Source: an uncultured Candidatus Poseidoniales archaeon
GTDB lineage: Archaea; Thermoplasmatota; Poseidoniia; Poseidoniales; Poseidoniaceae
Length of the DNA: 47,265 nt
Assembly: GCA_902520595.1 (NCBI GenBank)
Contig: CABYOM010000006.1
Span: 1 to 47,265, forward strand
Reading direction: 5' to 3'
Of the stretch, positions 10,729 to 19,799 are shown in pieces (within the stretch, counting starts at the first letter, position 1; the number at the start of each line of letters is the position of its first letter). A program made the position numbers and the translations under genes. The notes under the pieces were generated by a model. It did no database searches and was not told where the DNA came from. It saw only the letters and a list, made by a program, of their open reading frames with translations.

Positions 10729-12282
10729 TCAAAGTGGAATGTTGCCGTGTTTACGAGCAGGACGTAATTCTTCCTTGTCGAGCAACATTTCGAGTGCCCT
10801 ACAGAGTTTGCTTCGAGTCTGGTTCGGTTCGATTACGTCATCCAAATATCCGAGCGCTGCTGCAGTGTAGGGGTTTGCAAACTTCTCATTGAAGTCATCA
10901 GTGAGTCTTTGACGCTCCTGTTCCGCATTTCGCGAGGAGGATATGCGCTTGCGGTGAATAATTTCTACCGCTCCATCAGCACCCATCACTGCAAGTTCGC
11001 CTGTAGGCCAAGCCACGTTGTAATCACCGCGAATATGTTTCGATGACATGACATCATATGCGCCACCGTATGCTTTGCGGAGAATCACGGTGAGTTTGGG
11101 GACGGTCGCCTCAGCATAGGCGTAGAGGAGTTTGGCGCCATGTCGAATAATGCCACCCCATTCTTGGCTTGTGCCTGGCAAGAATCCGGGAACGTCTTCA
11201 AGCGTGATAAGTGGAATGTTAAAAGCATCACAGAATCGAACAAATCGGGCTGCTTTATCACTTGCATCGATATCGAGACATCCTGCTAGAACTTTCGGCT
11301 GATTTGCTACCACACCAACGGTATGACTGCCGAGGTGTCCGAAACCAACCACGATGTTTTGAGCCCAGTCCGCTTGAACTTCAAGGAATGCACCATCATC
11401 AAGAATTTCAGATATCACGTCAACTACATCGTATGCTTTGGCCGCTTGATCAGGCATAATCGTGTCAAGAGCGTCACACGAACGGTCAATTGGATCACTG
11501 GTTTTCTTATCAGGCGGCCGTTCAAGGTTGTTTTGAGGGAGCATATCGCACAAATCTCGTGCCAATTGAATAGCGGCCTCGTCATCGGGTGCCGAGAAAT
11601 GAGATACCCCCGATTTGGCACCGTGAGTCGATGCGCCACCTAAATCTTCGAAGTTGACTTCTTCATTGGTCACCGTTTTGATAACTTCTGGTCCGGTAAT
11701 GAACATGTATGAAGATTCCTCGACCATGATAACAAAGTCGGTGATTGCAGGAGAGTATACTGCGCCTCCAGCACATGGTCCCATGATGACTGATATCTGG
11801 GGTACGACTCCAGATGCGCGAACATTTCGGAAGAAAATTTCTGCATAGCTGCCTAAAGATGCTACTCCCTCCTGAATTCGTGCTCCTCCGGAGTCGTTGA
11901 GTCCGATAACAGGGCGACCCGTTTTTAGGGCCATATCCAGCACTTTGCAGATTTTGAGTCCGTGCATTTCGCCAAGAGAGCCTCCGTAGGAAGTAAAATC
12001 TTGAGCAAATGTGAACACTTGTCGACCGTTGATAGAACCGTGACCGGTGACGACACCGTCTCCAGGGATGATGTCCTTATCCATTCCAAAATCACGGCAA
12101 CGGTGTTCAACCAATGCGTCAATCTCTTGGAATGTACCTTCGTCAAGCAAAACTTCAATTCGTTCACGAGCCGTCATTTTACCTTTGCTGTGTTGCCTAT
12201 CTATTCGGTCTTGGCCACCGCCCATTTCACTGCGAGATTTACGATTTCGTAAATCTTGAAGTCGTTCTTCTGTTGATGCCAT
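10729..12282 (-). CDS. pccB: acyl-CoA (propionyl-/methylmalonyl-CoA type) carboxylase carboxyltransferase subunit
   Basis: [47 protein letters not shown]...[53 protein letters not shown]...; typical PccB/MmdA. Confidence 0.95.
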   Translation of the reverse strand: MASTEERLQDLRNRKSRSEMGGGQDRIDRQHSKGKMTARERIEVLLDEGTFQEIDALVEHRCRDFGMDKDIIPGDGVVTGHGSINGRQVFTFAQDFTSYGGSLGEMHGLKICKVLDMALKTGRPVIGLNDSGGARIQEGVASLGSYAEIFFRNVRASGVVPQISVIMGPCAGGAVYSPAITDFVIMVEESSYMFITGPEVIKTVTNEEVNFEDLGGASTHGAKSGVSHFSAPDDEAAIQLARDLCDMLPQNNLERPPDKKTSDPIDRSCDALDTIMPDQAAKAYDVVDVISEILDDGAFLEVQADWAQNIVVGFGHLGSHTVGVVANQPKVLAGCLDIDASDKAARFVRFCDAFNIPLITLEDVPGFLPGTSQEWGGIIRHGAKLLYAYAEATVPKLTVILRKAYGGAYDVMSSKHIRGDYNVAWPTGELAVMGADGAVEIIHRKRISSSRNAEQERQRLTDDFNEKFANPYTAAALGYLDDVIEPNQTRSKLCRALEMLLDKEELRPARKHGNIPL

Positions 12283-12451
12283 AGGCTTCCCAAGGGGGTC
12301 TACGAAAAACCCGCCCTTATGCGTTGCCGTTCAGAATGGTCGGTATTGAAGTTCTTAAGAGCAATCAATTTTGACGCAAATCAAGCCTTATTGCAGGCAT
12401 GAGAACTCTTTGAGGGGGCGCGTTGATAGGGAGGCAGTACCTGCAACAACC

Positions 12452-12898
12452 ATGAGCGAACCGTGGCGCATTGTTGTAGCAAAGCCCGGTCTTGATGGCC
12501 ACGACCGTGGTGCTAAAGTTGTTGCACGAGCCTTACGAGATGCTGGTAATGAAGTGATTTACACTGGGTTGAGGCGCAGTGCCCAACAAATCGTTGACAC
12601 CGTACGAGATGAAGACGCTCGGTTCCTCGGCCTTTCTTCGCTTTCAGGTGCTCATCAACATCTTTTCCCAAAAGTCTGTGAACTTCTCAAACAACAAGGA
12701 TTGAATGATGTGATCGTCTTTGGAGGTGGAATCATTCCTCTTGATGACCGGGAGCCACTGTATGCGTGTGGGATTCGAGCCATTTTCGGACCCGGCACTC
12801 CAACTTCTGAAATTTTAGAATTTTTAGACCAAGCCACTCAACATGAGAACACTGGTGTTGGCCAAGACAGCGATTGGTATTGGACCTCATCGGCATGA
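12452..12898 (+). CDS. mcmA2: methylmalonyl-CoA mutase small (cobalamin-binding) subunit
   Basis: MSEPWRIVVAKPGLDGHDRGAKVVARALRDAGNEVIYTGLRRSAQQIV...; DGHDRG B12-binding motif. Start trimmed from 12371. Confidence 0.93.
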   Translation: MSEPWRIVVAKPGLDGHDRGAKVVARALRDAGNEVIYTGLRRSAQQIVDTVRDEDARFLGLSSLSGAHQHLFPKVCELLKQQGLNDVIVFGGGIIPLDDREPLYACGIRAIFGPGTPTSEILEFLDQATQHENTGVGQDSDWYWTSSA

Positions 12899-12907
12899 GG
12901 TGTTTGA

Positions 12908-13819
12908 ATGACGGATGATTTTCTCGCACAAGCCAAATCTGGCGACCGCCGTTCACTTGCTCGAACTTTAAGTGCCCTTGAGAATGGAACTTTAGATATT
13001 CATCATGCGCTCAAGATTCTTGGTCCAGTCTCTGATGTGTCAGATGAGAGTTGGCAAACCTTAGCCATCACTGGTGCACCAGGCGTAGGCAAGTCCTGTC
13101 TTTTGGATGGGTTGCTTCGTTCATGGGCTCAGGAAAATATTCGAGTTGCTGTGCTGGCAGTCGACCCTTCATCACCACGGACAGGGGGGGCTTTACTCGG
13201 AGATCGCGTACGAATGACAGTTGTTGATGATGTCAATCTCAATGGCCTGATTTATTTGCGCTCTGTTGCGACACGAAAAGCGTCTGGTAGTGTTCCTGTC
13301 ATCGTTGAAGACATGACCAAAGTACTGTTGGCTCTCGGGTGGCAGAAAGTCATCATTGAGACTGTAGGTGCGGGTCAATCAGAAGTGAGATGTGCTGCTC
13401 TTGCTGACCGAATTGTTGTCGTGGAAGGGCCGGCGAGAGGAGATGGAATACAAGCTGAAAAAGCCGGTTTGTTAGAGTTAGCCGATGCTGTTTTAGTCAA
13501 CAAGTCTGATCTGCCTGGTGCTGAATTGCACGCCGATGAAATTCGAGAATCCTTTGAATTGGGAATCGGCAATTCACCTCCAGTTCATCTAACCTCTGCT
13601 TTGCATTCCACTGGTGTCCAAGAGGCTGCAGCGATGCTCCTCACACTTTCTTCCTCTGGTCGTTCAAAACGTGCTCGGTGGCGGGAACGATTGCTCGCCC
13701 ACCATGAACGAAAGATTCTGGAATCTCCAAAACTTGACGAAATACTCGAAGAATTGGCGAAGGGTTCAATTCTCTTGGATGAAGCGTTACGAAGTATTGG
13801 AGGTTCTCATGATGAGTGA
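12908..13819 (+). CDS. meaB: methylmalonyl-CoA mutase-associated GTPase MeaB/ArgK
   Basis: GAPGVGKSCLLDGLLR, AVDPSSPRTGGALLGDRVRM, IIETVGAGQSE, NKSDLPGA. Confidence 0.93.
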   Translation: MTDDFLAQAKSGDRRSLARTLSALENGTLDIHHALKILGPVSDVSDESWQTLAITGAPGVGKSCLLDGLLRSWAQENIRVAVLAVDPSSPRTGGALLGDRVRMTVVDDVNLNGLIYLRSVATRKASGSVPVIVEDMTKVLLALGWQKVIIETVGAGQSEVRCAALADRIVVVEGPARGDGIQAEKAGLLELADAVLVNKSDLPGAELHADEIRESFELGIGNSPPVHLTSALHSTGVQEAAAMLLTLSSSGRSKRARWRERLLAHHERKILESPKLDEILEELAKGSILLDEALRSIGGSHDE

Positions 13820-14435
13820 ACAAGTCGAATTGACCAACCCTGTCGAGCTTTCTGTGGGAGGGATGAGCGGACACATTTTCCGTAGGAGCATCCATGTTGG
13901 AATGATTCTGCTTCCCTGGATTTATTTTGAACATGGCGAAATGATTTCAGACAAACTTGGTCTTACCCTGCCACAGTTTGTTTCAACCATGGTTTTCATT
14001 CTGTTCATCCTCGAAGCCTTACGTCTTCAGTTTGGTATTACCATTTTTGGCCAGAGAGAATACGAGGCCAATCAGATATCAGCTCTTGGCTGGGGTGCAT
14101 TTGGTATCGGAATAGTTTTTGTTATGGCGCCAATTGAAGCATATGCGTGGCCAATTATTCTTTCTTTGTCCCTAGGCGACCCATTTCTCGGCGAGATGCG
14201 ACGTCGAGGTATGAGTACTCGTGATGTGGTGCTTTCATCAACCGCTTTACTGATTGCTGTTTGGCTTGCATGCTGGCATTTCTTTGGCACACCATGGTGG
14301 ATGGCATTTTTCTTCGCTCCGTTGTGCGTAGCATCGGAATGGCCTCGTCTTCGCTACATTGACGATAATGCGACGATGGTTCTCATTCCACTTGGAATGA
14401 TTTTGTTGCTCGAACCGTTTTTGCAACTTATGTGA
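13812..14435 (+). CDS. multi-TM dolichol/phytol kinase-like (CTP-dependent polyprenol kinase family) protein
   Basis: FRRSIHVGMILLPWIYF start, SLSLGDPFLGEMRRRG, terminal DDNATMVLIPLGMILLLE (DDNxTxPL-like) resemble SEC59/VTE5-type kinases. Start overlaps the meaB stop; ORF-track start at 13614 rejected. Confidence 0.55.
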   Translation: MSEQVELTNPVELSVGGMSGHIFRRSIHVGMILLPWIYFEHGEMISDKLGLTLPQFVSTMVFILFILEALRLQFGITIFGQREYEANQISALGWGAFGIGIVFVMAPIEAYAWPIILSLSLGDPFLGEMRRRGMSTRDVVLSSTALLIAVWLACWHFFGTPWWMAFFFAPLCVASEWPRLRYIDDNATMVLIPLGMILLLEPFLQLM

Positions 14436-14506
14436 ACAGATTATGGACGGATATTTCCTCTCTATCCATATGTTCAAATGATGGATTGCATTGGCAAGGA
14501 TAAGTG

Positions 14507-14629
14507 ATGACCATGAGTGAAGAGACAGGAAGTTCAGAACCTCCTCAAATTGCTTACTTCGTAGTGTTTTCTATTGCAATTATTTTCCTCGCCATCTCCA
14601 TGGTTCGATACCCGCTTTGGGGCCTTTAA
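14507..14629 (+). CDS. 40-aa single-TM microprotein
   Basis: Manual translation MTMSEETGSSEPPQIAYFVVFSIAIIFLAISMVRYPLWGL*; below the ORF-track size cutoff, sits between coupled genes. Confidence 0.6.
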   Translation: MTMSEETGSSEPPQIAYFVVFSIAIIFLAISMVRYPLWGL

Positions 14630-14671
14630 TTTCAAGCGATGCTTGAAGAAGGTTCCACCCCTCGACAGTTC

Positions 14672-16456
14672 ATGTGTGGCATAGGTGGGATGTTCGGAGA
14701 ACCCGACCCTGCTGTTGTTCAACGGATGAACTCACTTCTTCGCCACCGAGGACCTGATGGCAATGCAGTGTGGTCTGATGAGAATATTTCGCTCGGCCAT
14801 ACCCGACTTGCCATCGTTGACTTGATCGGTAGTAATCAGCCACTCAAAGGCTTACAGAGCGAAGTTCTCATTGTGAATGGGGAGATTTATAATTACGTCG
14901 AAATACGTTCCCAGAATCCTTCATACTCTTGGAATACACAAGGTGATTCTGAAGTTATTTTGGCGCTTCACCATTCTGCTCAATCACGCTCAAATGCACA
15001 TTTAACCGCCCGTCAACATGCGGAATGGATTTCGCAACTCAACGGCATGTATGCATTCGCTCTCTGGGATGCAGGGTCACAACAATTACTCCTCGCTCGT
15101 GACCCGATGGGAATCAAACCTCTTGTTCGAACTTCAGTCGACGGTTCTCTCCTTTTCGCCAGTGAAAGTAAAGCTTTGAGAGCCCACGAGGGGCATATTC
15201 CTCAACTCGATGAACAGGCGCTTGTTGCACGCCTTGCTTGGGAATATCCGCTTGATGGAACTACACTTCTGAAAGATGTTGTTCAAATTCGGCCAGGTAC
15301 CGTTGAAGTCTGGAAACTCGATTCAACAGGCTTGGCATACCTGGCAGACAGAGCAACCATTGAGTCGCAGAAGATTGATCCTGCAAAAGATTGGAATCCC
15401 GAACGTGATGCTGGCAATCTGCTCGAAACCTTTGTTGAAGGTGTATCAGAACGCTTGATGTCAGATGTCCCAGTAGGAATTGTACTTTCAGGTGGACTTG
15501 ATTCTTCATTGGTTGCCGCAGTCGCTCATGAAGCGGCTGAACGAGCCCAACAACCTGTTCCAGCTTGCTGGACGGTTGCGGAAAGTGAAGATAATCCAGA
15601 TTGGATGGCTGCAGAGGAGGTCGCATCAAGTTTCGATTTGATTCACCACCAACACATCCTTGAATCCGATTCATTTGACACACTACTTCCAGATTTATCT
15701 TGGCACGGTGAAGATCTCGATGTGACTGTCTTGTTCTTTCAACCGCTTTTCCAGAAGATGTCTCAACATGTAACGGTCGGGCTGTGTGGTCAAGGTGCTG
15801 ATGAATTACACGCTGGTTACCCACGATATCGTGATTTGAAGCAGCATGGTGAAACAATCAATTCTCGCCTTGCTTCGATGTCTCACCCTTTTGCCCGACA
15901 GATAGAGAACAAAATGTTACCCGTGAACGATTCATGGTATTCCAAAGGTCACGCAGGCGACTCGCACACCAATTCACTTGAACAATTTCTTCAGTTCGAA
16001 CTCGACCATGGGCAACTTTCCAATTTCCAATTACGGCTCGTTGACCGCCATTCTATGGCCCATTCACTTGAAGTTCGAGTACCTTTTCTCTCTTCCTCAC
16101 ATCGCCTTGCAAGCCATCGGTTACCGATGAAATGGCGTCTCCCTTCACACGGAGAAGAAAAAGCGGCATTACGCGCTGCTGCCTCACTGACTTCTCTCCC
16201 TCAACACATCGTACGCCGACCAAAATTACCGGCAGGACGTGCTACATCACCTCGCCTCATCGATAATCTCTTGGCAGAATTCAAACCGCAAACCGATGAA
16301 TTAGTGGCGCGATATCCTCAGTTTTCAGGGGCTTTGCAAACACAGCCTGAAATAGCCTTGGGACTGGGTTTATTTGAAGCAGTTCACATTTTGGACCGAG
16401 GTTGTAAAAAACCCACAGGCTCAGCATTTGATTTGCTCAATGAGGTGATTGGATGA
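14672..16456 (+). CDS. asnB: asparagine synthase (glutamine-hydrolysing) family protein
   Basis: MCGIGGMFGEPDPAVVQRMNSLLRHRGPDGNAVW (Cys2 nucleophile) and PP-loop GIVLSGGLDSSLVAAVA. Confidence 0.92.
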   Translation: MCGIGGMFGEPDPAVVQRMNSLLRHRGPDGNAVWSDENISLGHTRLAIVDLIGSNQPLKGLQSEVLIVNGEIYNYVEIRSQNPSYSWNTQGDSEVILALHHSAQSRSNAHLTARQHAEWISQLNGMYAFALWDAGSQQLLLARDPMGIKPLVRTSVDGSLLFASESKALRAHEGHIPQLDEQALVARLAWEYPLDGTTLLKDVVQIRPGTVEVWKLDSTGLAYLADRATIESQKIDPAKDWNPERDAGNLLETFVEGVSERLMSDVPVGIVLSGGLDSSLVAAVAHEAAERAQQPVPACWTVAESEDNPDWMAAEEVASSFDLIHHQHILESDSFDTLLPDLSWHGEDLDVTVLFFQPLFQKMSQHVTVGLCGQGADELHAGYPRYRDLKQHGETINSRLASMSHPFARQIENKMLPVNDSWYSKGHAGDSHTNSLEQFLQFELDHGQLSNFQLRLVDRHSMAHSLEVRVPFLSSSHRLASHRLPMKWRLPSHGEEKAALRAAASLTSLPQHIVRRPKLPAGRATSPRLIDNLLAEFKPQTDELVARYPQFSGALQTQPEIALGLGLFEAVHILDRGCKKPTGSAFDLLNEVIG

Positions 16457-17670
16457 CATTTGTTGACGAATACGCCGAATTACTTGAGAGCAAACGCTCT
16501 GAAATCGTAGCTTGGATGTCACAAAAAAGAAATGAAGTTCCGATTCCAATTTATGGCAGTGTTGACATTCGAGATGCGGGTTGGAAAGTCAGTGTGGTTG
16601 ACGCCAATCACTTTCCTGCCGGTTTCAATAATATCGGTGATGAAGAGAAACCAAACACTGCTGTATTGCTCAAGACCCATATTCAACGTGAGTTCCCTGA
16701 TTGCGGTTGGGTCCACCTTTACCCTGAATCTCACACGAGAAATACGGGCTATGTTGAAAACCTCATGGCAATAAAAGAGCTCTTGGAAATCGCAGGTTTC
16801 CGTTGTACTGTTGGTTCAGTTGATTTTGAAGATTTGGGACACTTAAACGGCATCTCCGGTCCGTTAAAGTTAGACCCTGTAGAATATATTGAGTTCGATG
16901 GGAAAGAGGTTATGCAAATTGATGGTAAGACTCCGGATTTGATTCTTCTGAACAACGACTTGACAGATGGACTCATTGAAGGTCTAGGTAGCCAAATTGT
17001 TTCTCCTCCTCCATCCATGGGATGGCACCGTCGAAGAAAATCTCAACATTATGAAGCACTGCAAGGGTATGTAGATGAAATGGCAGAAATGCTCGGTATC
17101 GATTCTTGGCACTTGATGACTGAATGGTTTGTTTCGAAAGACAAGTGTCTTGACAAAGAAGCATGCCGTATTGAATTGGCTGCCGAGGTGAATCAATTTC
17201 TTGATCGTCTTCGAGAGAAATATCTGGCGCTTGGCATCAAGCGAGAACCTGTTGCTTTCATCAAAAACGATAGAGGTACCTATGGGCTTGGAATCATGAC
17301 CGTAACCAACGGTGAACAGCTGCTTCAATTATCAAACCGTAAAATGAAGAAACTGATGTACTCCAAAGGAGGTGTTGATGTTGAAAATTTCCTCATTCAA
17401 GAAGGAATACCTACCGTTTTGAAAAACGAACAGGATGCCCCAGTTGAACCGGTTGTGTACTTAGTCGATGGCCAAGCAAGTTCGTGGTTCTATAGAATTA
17501 ATTCCAAGAAATCTGATATCGAAAATCTCAATTCTCCAAGCGCTCAGTTTGAATCCTTTTCACAATCTGGTGGCCAATACGGTGAGCACGCACACAGTTG
17601 GCATGCCTTGGTTGCAGAACTTTCCATGCTCGCCATGGGTAAGGAATTACTCTCTTATGGTAATGAATGA
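16453..17670 (+). CDS. gshA: glutamate-cysteine ligase, Acidithiobacillus ferrooxidans/proteobacterial GshA family
   Basis: YGSVDIRDAGWKVSVVDANHFPAGFNNI, HLYPESHTRNTGYVENL, LILLNNDLTDG, MGWHRRRKSQHYEAL, FIKNDRGTYGLGIMTV match that family as I remember it. ATG overlaps the asnB stop. Confidence 0.85.
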   Translation: MTFVDEYAELLESKRSEIVAWMSQKRNEVPIPIYGSVDIRDAGWKVSVVDANHFPAGFNNIGDEEKPNTAVLLKTHIQREFPDCGWVHLYPESHTRNTGYVENLMAIKELLEIAGFRCTVGSVDFEDLGHLNGISGPLKLDPVEYIEFDGKEVMQIDGKTPDLILLNNDLTDGLIEGLGSQIVSPPPSMGWHRRRKSQHYEALQGYVDEMAEMLGIDSWHLMTEWFVSKDKCLDKEACRIELAAEVNQFLDRLREKYLALGIKREPVAFIKNDRGTYGLGIMTVTNGEQLLQLSNRKMKKLMYSKGGVDVENFLIQEGIPTVLKNEQDAPVEPVVYLVDGQASSWFYRINSKKSDIENLNSPSAQFESFSQSGGQYGEHAHSWHALVAELSMLAMGKELLSYGNE

Positions 17671-17709
17671 GACCCGTTCTTGCTAAAAACTGGACCCCCT
17701 CGTATTAAC

Positions 17710-18393
17710 ATGCACCGAGCGTGGGTCTACATTTTGACCATCGCTCTTGGATTGTGGTTTTCTGCAACGGCATGTAATGGACTTATTCCAGACCATTATG
17801 CAGAAGTTCCAGTTAATCTTTGGTGTTGGGGGCTTTTTGCTTGGCTTTATCGCAACGGTTCGAAAAAGCAACGCATCGAGATGTTAACGGTCGTTGCTAT
17901 AGCCACTCCAATGGAACTGTTTTTCAGTGAAGTTTGGTTGATTTATGAATATCAGCGTGACCTCATGCCACTGTTTGTTCCTGCAGGTCATTATTTCCTT
18001 TTTGACTTGGGTCGAATGGCAGCTGATAAGATGAAAGAATCTTGGGCCATGCCTTTGCTGATGCCCTTTGTGCCATTGGTGATGTACGGTGCTTGGACTG
18101 GCGGAGATACTTCAGCAGTGTTCCTTTTGGTACTTGTTCTGGCATTCACAAAGTGGGGTCCACAACCGCGTTTGTATTCTGCGATGGCTTGGGCTGCACT
18201 GGCTATGGAATTATGGGGCACATACCTGGCAAACTGGACTTGGGCAAATGAGGTTCCATGGACAGGTCTGACAGCGTGGAATCCGCCTTTGCTTGTTGGT
18301 TCCTTTTACTGCTTAGGTGACCTTTTGGTAAACATGGCAGTCGTCAAGTTTGAAGGGAAGGACCGATTGGGAGTACTGCATGACCACCTCTGA
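17710..18393 (+). CDS. multi-TM membrane protein, unknown function
   Basis: Several hydrophobic segments; MHRAWVYILTIALGLWFSATACNG...; start trimmed from 17680. Confidence 0.75.
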   Translation: MHRAWVYILTIALGLWFSATACNGLIPDHYAEVPVNLWCWGLFAWLYRNGSKKQRIEMLTVVAIATPMELFFSEVWLIYEYQRDLMPLFVPAGHYFLFDLGRMAADKMKESWAMPLLMPFVPLVMYGAWTGGDTSAVFLLVLVLAFTKWGPQPRLYSAMAWAALAMELWGTYLANWTWANEVPWTGLTAWNPPLLVGSFYCLGDLLVNMAVVKFEGKDRLGVLHDHL

Positions 18394-18712
18394 GGAGTTG
18401 CGCAAACGTCGTGAAAAGGAGGCTGTACGCATCCGTACCTCTCTCAATCGACTTCGCGGAGAACAGCGTGCATCTATCAAAGGCGGTGAATCTGCAGTCG
18501 CATTTGTTGAAGAGCGTTCATGCATCGGTTGTGACCAGTGCACCATCGTCTGTGATGATATGGCAATCGAAGTGTACAAGGTACCTATGGCCAGCCCTCT
18601 TATCAAAGTTGAATCGAACCAAAAGGCGAAGATTTTGCGTGCAGATTGCACTGGATGTCGTTTGTGTGTTCTCGCATGCCCAACCGACGCAATTTCGATG
18701 ATCGATCGTTGA
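18380..18712 (+). CDS. 2x[4Fe-4S] ferredoxin-like protein with basic N-terminal extension
   Basis: CIGCDQCTIVC and CTGCRLCVLACP; start (MTTSEELRKRREKEA) overlaps the previous stop. Confidence 0.9.
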   Translation: MTTSEELRKRREKEAVRIRTSLNRLRGEQRASIKGGESAVAFVEERSCIGCDQCTIVCDDMAIEVYKVPMASPLIKVESNQKAKILRADCTGCRLCVLACPTDAISMIDR

Positions 18713-18721
18713 GGTGAGAAT

Positions 18722-19012
18722 ATGTCAAAAAAAGATAAACAAGACACTGCTCAACGATTTGGTGGCGAGTTTGGACCGTATCGGAAAGAAGGAACACCCG
18801 GAGTCTCTCTCTCAACATTCAAGACGCTTGTGTGGACCTCAAACATCGGTGGGATGATTTTAGTTGTCATTGCCCTTGAGATGCTGTTTGTACGGCAAAT
18901 GTTTGGCTGGGGTCTTGCATCACTCATCTTGGGTGTACTCATCGCTTTATTCCCGTCAAACTATGAGATTGTGGGTATGGAAGAAGGGCAAGCACCTGCA
19001 CAAGATGACTGA
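18722..19012 (+). CDS. small two-TM membrane protein
   Basis: MSKKDKQDTAQRFGGEFGPYRKEG...TLVWTSNIGGMILVVIALEMLFVRQMFGWGLASLILGVLIALFPSNYEIVG. Confidence 0.7.
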   Translation: MSKKDKQDTAQRFGGEFGPYRKEGTPGVSLSTFKTLVWTSNIGGMILVVIALEMLFVRQMFGWGLASLILGVLIALFPSNYEIVGMEEGQAPAQDD

Positions 19013-19756
19013 TTACACACGCATGACTGCATTGCACGTTGGACATTCAATTTGTCCTTCATAGTCACTTGGAACTTGTAATTCAGCTTCACATGAACTG
19101 CAACTTACAGTTGTCTTTCCGCTGGAATCACTGTTTGAACCAAGGATTCTTTCAATCGGTTCAGGCCATCCACTTTTCAATGTTGGAGATATCATCAACG
19201 GAAGTGCTACAATGACCATACATGAGACTGAGCACATAATTGAGGTGAGAACCATGCCATCACCCCACGCAATCGAAACAGGATTAACTTGGTCGCCGTG
19301 AAAAATGATACTCAATAATCCAGAAATTACGAGAACTCCAAGTGTGAAATTAATTCCATTCCGATATCCAGAGTAAGTCATTGCTCCCCCTAATAAAAAT
19401 CCGAGACCAAGAATGAAAGCAATAGGTGAAAGAATCCACCCTAATCCTCCCATTCCTCCTACAGAGAATATGACGGCCCAGAACAAGCGAAAAATTGCAT
19501 AGAGAATGATACAAATTCCAATTCCACTGGCAAGTTCGCTTTCTTTCTTAACGTAGATCATTTGTTGTTGAGGGTATGTACCAGGGGCATGTTGAGGGAA
19601 GGCTGGAGATTGAATCTGGGATTGTGCAGGTGGGAGTCCAACTTCGTCGTTCTCCATCAGTCGGATAACGACTTCTGATTTATTCCCAGATACTCGAAGA
19701 CCTCTCTCTTTGCACAATGTTTTGAGCTGTAATAACGTCATATCGTCATAGTCCAT
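19013..19756 (-). CDS. SAP-domain / multi-TM / C-terminal zinc-ribbon protein
   Basis: N-term MDYDDMTLLQLKTLCKERGLRVSGNKSEVVIRLMEND (SAP-like); hydrophobic middle; C-term VSCSSCEAELQVPSDYEGQIECPTCNAVMRV (CxxC...CxxC). Confidence 0.8.
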   Translation of the reverse strand: MDYDDMTLLQLKTLCKERGLRVSGNKSEVVIRLMENDEVGLPPAQSQIQSPAFPQHAPGTYPQQQMIYVKKESELASGIGICIILYAIFRLFWAVIFSVGGMGGLGWILSPIAFILGLGFLLGGAMTYSGYRNGINFTLGVLVISGLLSIIFHGDQVNPVSIAWGDGMVLTSIMCSVSCMVIVALPLMISPTLKSGWPEPIERILGSNSDSSGKTTVSCSSCEAELQVPSDYEGQIECPTCNAVMRV

Positions 19757-19799
19757 AACCTATGTTAGGTAGATGAACAATTAAGCCTTTATCCGTTCT

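Noticed and set aside
15261-15857. 198-aa minus-strand ORF inside asnB
   Set aside because: Antisense shadow ORF (His/Gln/Arg-rich) opposite a clear AsnB sequence.
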